From Anaerolineaceae bacterium (lineage in GTDB: Bacteria; Chloroflexota; Anaerolineae; Anaerolineales; Anaerolineaceae): a stretch of DNA of 7,616 nucleotides. Location: contig DOEX01000134.1 of assembly GCA_003532515.1 (NCBI GenBank), forward strand, positions 1,236 to 8,851, read 5' to 3'. The notes under the pieces were generated by a model. The model was not told the DNA's origin. It worked only from the letters and a program-made list of their open reading frames with translations, and searched no databases. Below are positions 1 to 6,807 of the stretch, one piece after another (position 1 is the first letter of the stretch; every line of letters starts with the position of its first letter). The position numbers and the translations under genes are program-made.

Positions 1-281
1 GCATTAATGGACTGATTATCCTTGCTGAACAATCGCGCGTTTGTAGACGACCTAAACCCAAACTTACCCAAAAACAATGTCAGGTGCTGCAATGCCTGGC
101 GAATTCCCTCACCCCAGAGCAAACTGCGATGAAAATGGGTCTATCAGAAGAATCTATTCGGCTTTATCTTAAAATCCTCAAGAAAAAATTCAAAACAGAA
201 AGCCGGGATCAATTAATGGCAATGGCTGGCTATCTTGGGTTGTGCAATCCCTATCAAAACGAGCCGCCTGAAGCAAGTTAA
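1..281 (+). CDS. LuxR-type HTH regulator, C-terminal part (5' end outside window)
   Basis: The reading frame is open from base 3 to the TAA at 279-281, so this is the last ~92 codons of a longer gene. The visible part holds a LuxR/FixJ-type helix-turn-helix: it begins around LTQKQCQVLQCLANSLT, continues with the turn and recognition helix (QTAMKMGLSEESIRLYL), and ends with KKKFKTESRDQLMAMAG, all in the usual family spacing. Such domains bind DNA as dimers and are normally preceded by a receiver or sensor domain; that part is not visible, so the signal is unknown. A short polar tail follows the domain. An in-frame GTG at 84 could be read as a start, but it would cut into the first helix of the fold, so I treat the gene as partial. 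It probably belongs to the host flank rather than to the defence-like cluster downstream. Confidence 0.78.
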   Translation, partial: INGLIILAEQSRVCRRPKPKLTQKQCQVLQCLANSLTPEQTAMKMGLSEESIRLYLKILKKKFKTESRDQLMAMAGYLGLCNPYQNEPPEAS

Positions 282-322
282 GCAATCATGGTCGCGAAAA
301 ATGTCTGGCATCACATCGGAGA

Positions 323-378
323 TTCGTTGCCAGAAAACGAAAAGTATTATATTATTAGTGACGAACATATTTTTCGTT
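323..378. promoter_or_regulatory. Cluster of four ACGAA/TTCGT half-sites, candidate operator
   Basis: Within 56 bp the motif occurs four times: TTCGTT (323-328), AACGAA (336-341), ACGAA (361-365) and TTCGTT (373-378). The first two form an inverted pair with a 7-nt spacer, and the last two form an inverted pair of opposite orientation, also with a 7-nt spacer. The outer copies AACGAAAA (336-343) and TTTTCGTT (371-378) are also an exact 8-bp inverted repeat around the -10 box. This layout fits a dimeric repressor or activator site, perhaps autoregulation by the HTH protein encoded just downstream. The binding role is inference. Confidence 0.35.
327..355 (+). promoter_or_regulatory. Candidate sigma70-type promoter for the 414-830 gene
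   Basis: A -35-like TTGCCA (327-332) is followed after 17 bp by a -10-like TATTAT (350-355). Transcription would begin near 362, leaving a leader of about 50 nt before the ATG at 414. The spacing is ideal and both boxes are close to consensus. The region is AT-rich, so chance matches are possible. The boxes are interleaved with ACGAA/TTCGT half-sites listed separately. Confidence 0.45.
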
Positions 379-413
379 ATTTACTACATTGCGACCGGTA
401 AAACTCACAAGTT

Positions 414-830
414 ATGTCCAAATTTCCAAACTGGTTTAAGCGAGCATATAAACAATGGAGCCGATCCCAACCAGGTGAGGAAGACTTCTTGGCATTCTGT
501 GACTTGCTAGGTTATTCACCGGCAATTGTGTTGAACTGGCTTCAAGGCGATTCTTTACCTCAGGGTGCAGAGATATTGAGCATTGCTGGCCTATTTGGTA
601 CGAAGGTATATTCATTATTAGGTCAGCCAGAACCTGATCCAGAGCTAGTGAAGATCTACAATTCCTTCTCTCATCTCACTGGAGAGTATAGGGTGAAGTT
701 GGCGCATGCACTTTGGGAAGCTCAGACAGAAATGAGTCAAAAAGGCGTAACTGTTCGTTCAGAGGAATCTAAATCGATCCTGTCCCAGGTCTTTAAGAAA
801 TGGGGATTTGAAACGCCGAACAACAATTAG
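414..830 (+). CDS. Divergent Cro/C1-type (XRE-like) HTH protein, 138 aa
   Basis: The protein is 138 residues, soluble and without a signal peptide or membrane segment. Residues ~20-67 read like an XRE/Cro-C1 fold: EEDFLAFCDLLGYSPAIVLNWLQG gives the first helices and a recognition-helix-like stretch, followed by LPQGAEILSIAGLFG and VYSLLG, which match the usual fourth and fifth helices. The sequence departs from the canonical XRE consensus, so the HTH call is by pattern. The C-terminal half (EYRVKLAHALWEAQTEM and onward) is helical and could serve dimerisation. The ATG at 414 is forced: a stop lies four codons upstream in frame (TAA 399-401). No good Shine-Dalgarno sequence precedes it. It has its own promoter candidate and a strong terminator, so it is a single-gene unit. 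Its targets are unknown; it may regulate itself through the ACGAA sites. Confidence 0.75.
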   Translation: MSKFPNWFKRAYKQWSRSQPGEEDFLAFCDLLGYSPAIVLNWLQGDSLPQGAEILSIAGLFGTKVYSLLGQPEPDPELVKIYNSFSHLTGEYRVKLAHALWEAQTEMSQKGVTVRSEESKSILSQVFKKWGFETPNNN

Positions 831-870
831 CACTTAAACGCGAATTCCTAGAAGGTGAAACTTAACAACT

Positions 871-899
871 AAACACATTCATACAGGATGTGTTTTTTT
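871..899 (+). terminator. Intrinsic terminator after the XRE-like gene
   Basis: ACACATTC (873-880) pairs with GGATGTGT (886-893) around the 5-nt loop ATACA, giving an 8-bp stem with one T-G wobble. AA at 871-872 can extend the stem into the T tract, which runs 893-899. This is a textbook rho-independent terminator 40 nt after the stop codon at 830. It separates the regulatory flank from the cluster starting at 983. Confidence 0.85.
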
Positions 900-937
900 G
901 TTACCGAAATTTGAATAGCAACTATCAATAATGAGTA

Positions 938-943
938 TATAAT
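938..943 (+). promoter_or_regulatory. Perfect -10 box (TATAAT) upstream of the defence-like cluster
   Basis: An exact TATAAT lies 39 bp before the ATG at 983, inside a very AT-rich gap. Transcription would start near 950. No good -35 box sits at 16-18 bp; the nearest, TTGAAT at 911-916, is 21 bp away. The box is bracketed by AGTA (934-937) and TACT (944-947), a short inverted repeat that could be a repressor half-site pair. A weak -35 would fit an activator-dependent or tightly controlled promoter, which is inference. Confidence 0.4.
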
Positions 944-982
944 TACTATTGTACTTATTCTCACTTTTAAAAAGAAGGTAAT

Positions 983-1207
983 ATGACTAACGACCTTCCC
1001 TTAGTTATGACGATAGAGGAAGCTTCAAAGTACCTTCGCATACCGCTCTCCTCCCTTTATAAACTTGCACAAGACGGAAAAATTCCATGTCAAAAAGTTG
1101 GGCGACATTGGCGATTTAGAAAAGAAACCATAGATCGCTGGTTGGATGAAAGATCCGTTATCAGCAACAAATCAAACCCTTATCAATCCAAAGAAACAAA
1201 AGAATGA
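983..1207 (+). CDS. Excisionase-family (MerR-like) HTH DNA-binding protein, 74 aa
   Basis: Residues ~8-57 are a near-canonical HTH_17/excisionase domain: LVMTIEEASKYLRIPLSSLY forms the first helix and the recognition helix, followed by KLAQDGKIPCQKVGRHWRF and the closing RKETIDRWLDE. This winged-helix fold, shared with MerR N-termini and phage Xis proteins, bends or marks DNA and acts as a small regulator or recombination accessory factor. The tail after residue 58 is polar and probably disordered. The ATG is preceded by AGAAGG (973-978), 4 nt away. It is the first gene of the co-directional cluster, 63 nt before the giant helicase gene, and no integrase is visible, so I favour a transcriptional regulator of the operon over a true excisionase. 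Confidence 0.85.
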   Translation: MTNDLPLVMTIEEASKYLRIPLSSLYKLAQDGKIPCQKVGRHWRFRKETIDRWLDERSVISNKSNPYQSKETKE

Positions 1208-1211
1208 CATT

Positions 1212-1274
1212 ATGAAGAGACACAATCGACAAACAATTTCGATGGAGAAAAAACCCAACAGGGGGACACCATGA
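1212..1274 (+). other. Possible 20-codon leader ORF coupled to the giant helicase start
   Basis: An ORF beginning ATG AAG AGA CAC runs 20 codons and ends at TGA 1272-1274, so its stop overlaps the helicase start codon as ATGA (1271-1274). The predicted peptide is strongly basic, with five K/R among its first 14 residues. It fills almost the whole gap between the 74-residue HTH gene and the helicase gene. No strong Shine-Dalgarno sequence precedes it, which weakens the case. If translated, it would act mainly as a translational-coupling leader. Confidence 0.2.
1260..1266 (+). promoter_or_regulatory. Strong ribosome binding site of the giant helicase gene
   Basis: The purine run AGGGGGA ends 4 nt before the ATG at 1271. 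Together with the ATGA overlap it fixes this ATG as the start, and the frame reads directly into an N-terminal region of plausible composition. Confidence 0.6.
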
Positions 1275-4200
1275 ATGTATTTGACCTTCGCAGCTCACTG
1301 ATTCAAGATTACTCGTCTTACATTTCCAGTTTTATTCGAATACGCGATCCAAAAATTAAAGACTATGTTGACCAGAGCATAGATCAGGGTTTGTTGTGGC
1401 CGGATCCTTTAATTCAACTAAATCCCACCTTTGAACCTGGGAAATGGATCGATGACCTGAGCAATGAAGGTGTCCTCCATAAAGAATGCAAACGGATATT
1501 CCGTCGCAAACAAGCTCCCGATGATTTCGGTCAACCGCTAAGGTTGCACAAGCATCAGGAAGATGCCATCAGAACAGCCCGAGAAGGTCATAACTATATT
1601 CTTACGACAGGAACTGGATCTGGAAAAAGTCTTGCCTATATCATCCCAATTGTCGATTACGTACTACGTAATGGGAGTGGCAAAGGAGTCCAGGCAATCA
1701 TTGTTTATCCGATGAATGCACTGGCGAACAGCCAAAAGGGTGAATTGGAGAAATTTCTTAAATTCGGTTATCCAGATGGAAAGGGTCCAGTCACCTTTGA
1801 ACGGTATACCGGGCAGGAAAACGACCAGGAAAAAAACCGCATCATGTCGAATCCACCGGATATCTTGCTGACCAACTATATTATGTTGGAATTGATCTTG
1901 ACTCGCCCTGAAGAGCGAAAGACTCTGGTTAATGCAGCTCAAGGATTAAGATTCCTAGTCCTTGATGAACTACATACATACCGAGGCCGACAAGGCGCGG
2001 ACGTCTCTATGCTCGTGCGGCGCGTTCGAGAAGCCTTACACGCCAATCACTTGCAGTGCATTGGAACCTCAGCAACTTTGGCAGGTGCAGGAAGTCTGGA
2101 ACAACAACGAGTGGAAGTTGCTGAAGTGACATCTGTTTTATTTGGGGATATTGTTCTTCCTGGAAGTGTCATCGGAGAAACCCTGCGTCGGGCGACCGAA
2201 GAGAGCCCTTTTAGTGATCAGGTTTTTATTGCCAAACTCAAAGCGAGCATACAAAACCTTGATTTGCCTAACACGTATGACCAGTTCATTCATCACCCGC
2301 TGGCAAGCTGGGTTGAAAGCAGACTAGGCTTAACTACAGATAAAGAAAGCGGTCGCTTGGTACGTGCACTCCCCAAGAGCTTGACTGGGAATGACGGCGC
2401 TGGACGTGAGCTAAGCCAGCTAATTGGATTACCAGAAGAGATCTGCGTTCAGGCTCTCCAAGCAATTTTGTTGAAGGGATATTCAATTGCCAATCCGGAG
2501 ACGAATTTTCCGGCTTTTGCTTTCCGGTTACACCAATTTATCAGCCGCGGTGACACAGTTTATGCCTCAGTGGAAGCGGAAGAGGATCGCCATATCACCG
2601 TATATGGACAAAAATTCGTTCCTGGGGATCGTGATAAGTTACTGCTCCCACTTGCTTTTTGCCGTGAGTGCGGCCAGGAGTATTACGTTGTTCGACGTAC
2701 TAAGGATCATGAAAGCGGATCCGAGCTCTTTCTACCACGTGAGCTCAACGAAAACAGAGATTCTGATGGTGGTGAGCCAGGATTCCTTTATCTAAACCAG
2801 GATAATCCCTGGCCGGAAGATAATTATGATGCTATTGACCGCCTTCCAGATGATTGGCTTGAAGAAAGTAATGGCGAATTGGCTATCAAGAAAAGCCAAC
2901 GTAAAAATCTACCCGAGGTAGTCAGGATCAGTCCGGATGGGAAAAAAGGAGAAACTGGGCAGCGAGTGGCATATTTGAAAGCACCCTTCCGTTTCTGCCT
3001 TCATTGCGGAGTGTCCTATGGAGCTCGCCAATCCTCTGATTTTGCAAAACTTACCGAGCTCAGTTCGGGCGGTCGCTCCACGGATACAACTATTCTCAGT
3101 ATGTCCTTAATACGTCGCTTGAGAAATGACCAGGATTTATTACCAAAGGCTAGAAAACTCCTCAGTTTTACCGATAACCGTCAGGACGCTTCGCTCCAAG
3201 CCGGTCACTTTAATGATTTTGTGGAAATTGCGTTGCTACGCTCAGCCTTGTATCGAGCGGTGAAAGCGAATGAACAAACAGGAATTTCTCACGATGTCTT
3301 GACGATGAGAGTTTTCCAATCCCTGGACTTGCCAGTCGAGTACTATGCCAGCGACCCTGAAGTTCGCTTTGCTCAGAAGGCTGAAACTGATCGCGCTTTA
3401 CGAGAAGTTTTAGGCTACCGAATTTACCGTGACCTCAAACGCGGATGGCGCATAACATCGCCAAATCTTGAGCAATCAGGGTTGCTCAAGATTGAATATG
3501 CTTCGTTGGAAGAATTATGCTCTGCAGAGGACGTTTGGCAAGGTAAGCATGAAGTGCTTACTTCAGCAACCCCGGAAACCAGAGAGCGAATCGCAAGGGT
3601 TTTATTGGATTACATGCGTCGTGAACTGGCAATTAAGGTTACTTATCTCGATCAGGGTGCACAAGAAAGTTTGCGGCAGCTAAGCAGTCAACGCTTGATT
3701 GCTCCCTGGGCAATGGATGAAAATGAGATACTCGAGCATTCTTCTATTTTATTCCCCCGACGAAAGCTGGGCGATCAAGATGAATATGGCGGCAATCTTT
3801 ACCTCTCACCCAGGGGTGGATACGGACAATTCTTACGTAGGAACACGACCTTCCCAGATTTTCACGATCACATTTCTTTAGATGACACCGAGGAAATCAT
3901 CGATCAAATCCTTAACAGCCTACGGATCGCCGGCCTAGTTGAAAAAGTTGTCGATGAAAAGAATGACGTCGGCCACAAACCAGGTTACCAGTTGCTCGCT
4001 TCGGGGATGATCTGGAAAGTTGGGGATGGTAAACTCGCTTTTCACGACCCGATCCGTGTTCCACGTATGCCTGAAGGTGGGGGCAAGACGAATGAGTTCT
4101 TTGTGAATTTCTACCAAACGGTGGAAAAACAAGTCTTGGGCATTGAAGCGCGAGAACATACTGCTCAAGTTCCCTCAGCTCAACGTGAAGAGCGTGAAGC

Positions 4201-6460
4201 AAGATTCCGCACTGGGGAGTTACCGATTCTTTACTGTTCGCCCACGATGGAATTGGGGGTGGATATCTCCGAACTTAATGCAGTTAATATGCGTAATGTG
4301 CCACCCACTCCTGCTAATTATGCTCAACGCAGTGGGCGCGCTGGTAGAAGCGGACAGCCGGCGATGGTATTTACCTATTGCACCATCGGCAGTCCACACG
4401 ACCAGTATTATTTCAAACGCCCTGGTTTGATGGTCTCTGGAGCAGTTACCCCACCCAGGATCGACATGACGAATGAAGATCTGGTACGCAGCCATGTCCA
4501 GGCAATTTGGCTGGCTGAATCCGGGTTAAGCTTGGGCGCTTCTTTGAAAGATTTGCTTGATCTTTCCGACTCTTCCAAGTTATCTTGCCTTGCTTTCGTT
4601 CAGGATGCACTAAATTCACAAGGAAACCGTACCAAAGCGAAGCAGAAAGCTCAGGCAGCCCTTAGCGATATCGAATCAGAATTAGCTCAAACCGATTGGT
4701 GGAATGAGAGTTGGTTGGACAGTGTGCTTTCACAAATTGACCTTCAATTCAACCAGGCTTGTGAACGATGGCGAAATCTTTATCGAGCTGCAATGAACCA
4801 ACTAGAAGTGCAGCACAAGATTATCAAGGATGCCAGCCGATCTATTCAGGATAAACGCCAGGCTGAACGATTATATCAAGAGGCTAAAAGCCAATTGGAA
4901 TTGTTGACTGAGGCGGAAAATATTGTCCAATCTGACTTTTATTCGTATCGCTATTTTGCCAGCGAAGGTTTCTTGCCGGGTTACAGTTTCCCGCGCCTTC
5001 CACTTTCAGCATATATTCCTGCCCGGCGCATCCGAAGTCAGGATGATGAATTCTTGTCACGGCCTCGTTTCCTGGCTATCTCCGAGTTCGGCCCACGGTC
5101 AATTATTTATCATGAGGGATCCCGCTATGTTATCAACAAGGTTAACCTGCCAGTTTCAGACACAGGCGAAGGATTTGCCATTATGCGCGCCAAACAGTGT
5201 CCGATCTGCGGATACTTGCACCCAATTACAAACGGTGACGGGCTAGATCGTTGCGAGCGCTGTGGATCCTTGCTGGAAGCTCCAATGAACAATCTTTTCC
5301 GTCTGCAGAATGTATCCACCAAGCGAAGGGACCGCATCTCTTCGGATGAAGAAGAACGTTTGCGTCAAGGCTACGAACTACGCACGGCCATTCGCTTTGC
5401 GGATCATGGCGGTGTAATCTCCGCCCGTAATGCGGAAATTCATTACCAGGGCAAATTGATTGGAAAATTGACTTATGGTAATTCAGCTACGCTGTGGCGT
5501 ATCAATTTGGGTTGGCGAAGGCGCGCAAATCCGCAGCAATATGGATTTATTCTCGACACCGAGCGAGGCTACTGGGCGCGCAAAGAAGATGATCAGACAG
5601 CACTCGAAGCTGATGATCCCATGTCTCCCCGCACAATGCGTGTTGTTCCTTTCGTCGAGGATCACAAGAACTGCTTACTTTTCGAGCCGAATGCAGGATT
5701 AGAGCTTGGACAAATGGCATCCTTGCAAGCCGCGTTGAAGAATGCAATTCAGGTGGAATACCAGCTTGAAGACAGCGAACTCGCTGCGGAACCCTTGCCG
5801 AGCGGTGATGAACGACACTCTATTCTATTTTACGAATCTGCCGAAGGGGGTGCTGGAGTTTTACGGCGTCTAGTCGATGATCCGGGTGCATTTGCCAGAG
5901 TAGCTGCCCAGGCATTACAGGTCTGCCATTTTGATCCGCAGACCGGTGAGGATTTACGACATGCGCCCAATGCAAAAGAGGATTGTGAAGCTGCCTGTTA
6001 TGACTGCCTAATGAGTTATTACAATCAAATGGATCATCGGCATTTAGACCGACAGACAATCAAAGAATATCTACTGCAATGCAGTCAAAGCACCTCAACA
6101 TCCTCCCCTCAGACCGTCTCAAGGGCCGAACACCACCAACACCTGTTGAATCTTTGTCAATCGGATCTTGAGAGAGAATGGTTAACTTTCATTGAGAAAG
6201 GCAACTTCCGATTGCCAAGCCATGCACAATTTCTGTTGGAGACCTGTCATACACGTCCTGATTTCTTCTATGAACAGGAACACGCTGCGATCTATGTTGA
6301 TGGTCCCCATCACCAATATCCCGAAAGGCAACAACGTGACCAGACTCAGAAGGATTGTATGGAAGATACCGGGTACACAGTCATTCGCTTCGATTTATTG
6401 GAATCCTGGGACAAGGTTATTGAGAAGTATCCCTCAGTTTTTGGATTATTGGGGAGTTAA
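1271..6460 (+). CDS. Giant SF2 helicase with DUF1998/MZB zinc module and C-terminal Vsr-like nuclease (DruE / DrmA-DrmB-like), 1729 aa
   Basis: Probable ATP-driven DNA translocase/nuclease of an antiphage system, acting in the cytoplasm. In order: a Q-motif-like region (LHKHQEDAI, 92-100); Walker A TGTGSGKS (113-120); YPMNAL (146-151); motif II DELH (232-235); TSAT (266-269); an insert with CxxC pairs C464/C467 and C576/C579; FTDNRQDAS (633-641); a second large insert; motif V ELGVDIS (994-1000); arginine-finger motif QRSGRAGR (1019-1026). A helical, partly coiled stretch spans ~1115-1220. A zinc-ribbon CxxC pair set lies at C1310/C1313/C1328/C1331. The DUF1998 signature follows: YESAEGGAGVL (1521-1531) and C1572-x3-C1576-x2-C1579, with C1552 as a possible fourth ligand. 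The last ~100 residues resemble Vsr/DUF559 nucleases (RPDFFY with D1664; YVDGPHH with D1677, H1680, H1681). It is longer than DISARM DrmA and in the DruE size range. No frameshift or lost helicase motif is seen. The exact family (DruE versus a DrmA-DrmB fusion) is unresolved. Confidence 0.9.
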   Translation: MNVFDLRSSLIQDYSSYISSFIRIRDPKIKDYVDQSIDQGLLWPDPLIQLNPTFEPGKWIDDLSNEGVLHKECKRIFRRKQAPDDFGQPLRLHKHQEDAIRTAREGHNYILTTGTGSGKSLAYIIPIVDYVLRNGSGKGVQAIIVYPMNALANSQKGELEKFLKFGYPDGKGPVTFERYTGQENDQEKNRIMSNPPDILLTNYIMLELILTRPEERKTLVNAAQGLRFLVLDELHTYRGRQGADVSMLVRRVREALHANHLQCIGTSATLAGAGSLEQQRVEVAEVTSVLFGDIVLPGSVIGETLRRATEESPFSDQVFIAKLKASIQNLDLPNTYDQFIHHPLASWVESRLGLTTDKESGRLVRALPKSLTGNDGAGRELSQLIGLPEEICVQALQAILLKGYSIANPETNFPAFAFRLHQFISRGDTVYASVEAEEDRHITVYGQKFVPGDRDKLLLPLAFCRECGQEYYVVRRTKDHESGSELFLPRELNENRDSDGGEPGFLYLNQDNPWPEDNYDAIDRLPDDWLEESNGELAIKKSQRKNLPEVVRISPDGKKGETGQRVAYLKAPFRFCLHCGVSYGARQSSDFAKLTELSSGGRSTDTTILSMSLIRRLRNDQDLLPKARKLLSFTDNRQDASLQAGHFNDFVEIALLRSALYRAVKANEQTGISHDVLTMRVFQSLDLPVEYYASDPEVRFAQKAETDRALREVLGYRIYRDLKRGWRITSPNLEQSGLLKIEYASLEELCSAEDVWQGKHEVLTSATPETRERIARVLLDYMRRELAIKVTYLDQGAQESLRQLSSQRLIAPWAMDENEILEHSSILFPRRKLGDQDEYGGNLYLSPRGGYGQFLRRNTTFPDFHDHISLDDTEEIIDQILNSLRIAGLVEKVVDEKNDVGHKPGYQLLASGMIWKVGDGKLAFHDPIRVPRMPEGGGKTNEFFVNFYQTVEKQVLGIEAREHTAQVPSAQREEREARFRTGELPILYCSPTMELGVDISELNAVNMRNVPPTPANYAQRSGRAGRSGQPAMVFTYCTIGSPHDQYYFKRPGLMVSGAVTPPRIDMTNEDLVRSHVQAIWLAESGLSLGASLKDLLDLSDSSKLSCLAFVQDALNSQGNRTKAKQKAQAALSDIESELAQTDWWNESWLDSVLSQIDLQFNQACERWRNLYRAAMNQLEVQHKIIKDASRSIQDKRQAERLYQEAKSQLELLTEAENIVQSDFYSYRYFASEGFLPGYSFPRLPLSAYIPARRIRSQDDEFLSRPRFLAISEFGPRSIIYHEGSRYVINKVNLPVSDTGEGFAIMRAKQCPICGYLHPITNGDGLDRCERCGSLLEAPMNNLFRLQNVSTKRRDRISSDEEERLRQGYELRTAIRFADHGGVISARNAEIHYQGKLIGKLTYGNSATLWRINLGWRRRANPQQYGFILDTERGYWARKEDDQTALEADDPMSPRTMRVVPFVEDHKNCLLFEPNAGLELGQMASLQAALKNAIQVEYQLEDSELAAEPLPSGDERHSILFYESAEGGAGVLRRLVDDPGAFARVAAQALQVCHFDPQTGEDLRHAPNAKEDCEAACYDCLMSYYNQMDHRHLDRQTIKEYLLQCSQSTSTSSPQTVSRAEHHQHLLNLCQSDLEREWLTFIEKGNFRLPSHAQFLLETCHTRPDFFYEQEHAAIYVDGPHHQYPERQQRDQTQKDCMEDTGYTVIRFDLLESWDKVIEKYPSVFGLLGS
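3464..3493. repeat. Perfect 12-bp inverted repeat inside the helicase gene
   Basis: AATCTTGAGCAA (3464-3475) and TTGCTCAAGATT (3482-3493) are exact reverse complements separated by TCAGGG. The repeat starts exactly on a codon boundary (codon 732) and encodes Asn-Leu-Glu-Gln-Ser-Gly-Leu-Leu-Lys-Ile. No T tract follows, so it is not an intrinsic terminator. Its role, if any, is unknown. Confidence 0.75.
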
Positions 6461-6463
6461 TAG

Positions 6464-6470
6464 TTAGGAG
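6464..6470 (+). promoter_or_regulatory. Ribosome binding site of the 107-aa gene
   Basis: TTAGGAG lies 6 nt before the ATG at 6477, within the 16-nt gap after the helicase stop codon. The strong site supports this small ORF as a real gene and sets its start. Confidence 0.65.
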
Positions 6471-6476
6471 AAGACC

Positions 6477-6800
6477 ATGGGCAATCTATATAGCGAATTA
6501 AAAAAGAAGAATGGAAACACTTGTTATACCCTTTCTCAAAATAAGCCAGCCAAGATGAATGTCGATGATTGGAAAGTGACGATAACTTATCCGACTGGTC
6601 GATCTTTAGAATTACCTCGTTCAATGGTCTCCGATGCTATCCATAAACTTCAAGTTAAAGGTGTTCTGACAGTAGAAGAAGTCCACGAAGACATCACCGA
6701 TCGTCATGGACCTCAAACAGATCGGTTATTGGCTGTCCTCCGAGAATTGCCAGGAGTGACTTTTACATCATCACCAAGAGCTTTATACCTGAAAAAGTGA
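6477..6800 (+). CDS. Uncharacterised 107-aa protein between the two helicase genes, possible winged-helix accessory factor
   Basis: I do not recognise a named family. The protein is soluble, with no signal peptide, membrane segment or cysteine cluster (a single Cys16). Residues ~32-48 (WKVTITYPTGRSLELPR) look like a beta hairpin. SMVSDAIHKLQVKG (49-62) looks like a helix, and LTVEEVHEDITDRHGP (64-79) followed by QTDRLLAVLRELPGV (80-94) looks like two further helices ending in a strand or wing (TFTSSPRALYL). That order fits a small winged-helix DNA-binding or adaptor fold, but this is inference. A strong Shine-Dalgarno sequence, a 16-nt gap before it and a 7-nt gap after it place it firmly in the same operon, so it is most likely a dedicated partner of one or both helicases. 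It does not resemble DrmC (PLD nuclease), DrmE or a methyltransferase. Confidence 0.8.
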   Translation: MGNLYSELKKKNGNTCYTLSQNKPAKMNVDDWKVTITYPTGRSLELPRSMVSDAIHKLQVKGVLTVEEVHEDITDRHGPQTDRLLAVLRELPGVTFTSSPRALYLKK

Positions 6801-6807
6801 CCCAAAT

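Noticed and set aside
235..510. 91-codon + strand ORF overlapping the gap and the start of the 138-aa gene
   Set aside because: It overlaps both the LuxR-type tail and the XRE-like gene in another frame and crosses the promoter region; its composition is not protein-like.
831..982. Possible small gene in the gap between the XRE-like and excisionase-like genes
   Set aside because: It holds a terminator and an AT-rich promoter region, with no ORF having a usable start and ribosome binding site.
983..1207. Reading the 74-aa protein as a phage excisionase marking a prophage or integrative element
   Set aside because: No integrase, att repeats, tRNA or phage structural genes are visible; small HTH_17 proteins are common stand-alone regulators.
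1656..1672. Short inverted repeat ATTACGT-ACT-ACGTAAT in the helicase gene
   Set aside because: A 7-bp stem is expected several times by chance in a window of this size.
1964..1975. Motif II reads DELH instead of DEAH
   Set aside because: DELHTYRG is a usual form in DUF1998-type helicases, so it is not a sign of lost activity.
3543..3561. Inverted repeat GTAAGCA-TGAAG-TGCTTAC, 50 nt after the 12-bp hairpin
   Set aside because: Stem length is at chance level and no T tract or other signal accompanies it, so I do not treat the two as a paired structure.
1664..5747. Many ORFs of 60-107 codons on both strands within the helicase gene
   Set aside because: All lie inside the 1729-codon frame, which carries every expected helicase and zinc motif in order; they are out-of-frame shadows.
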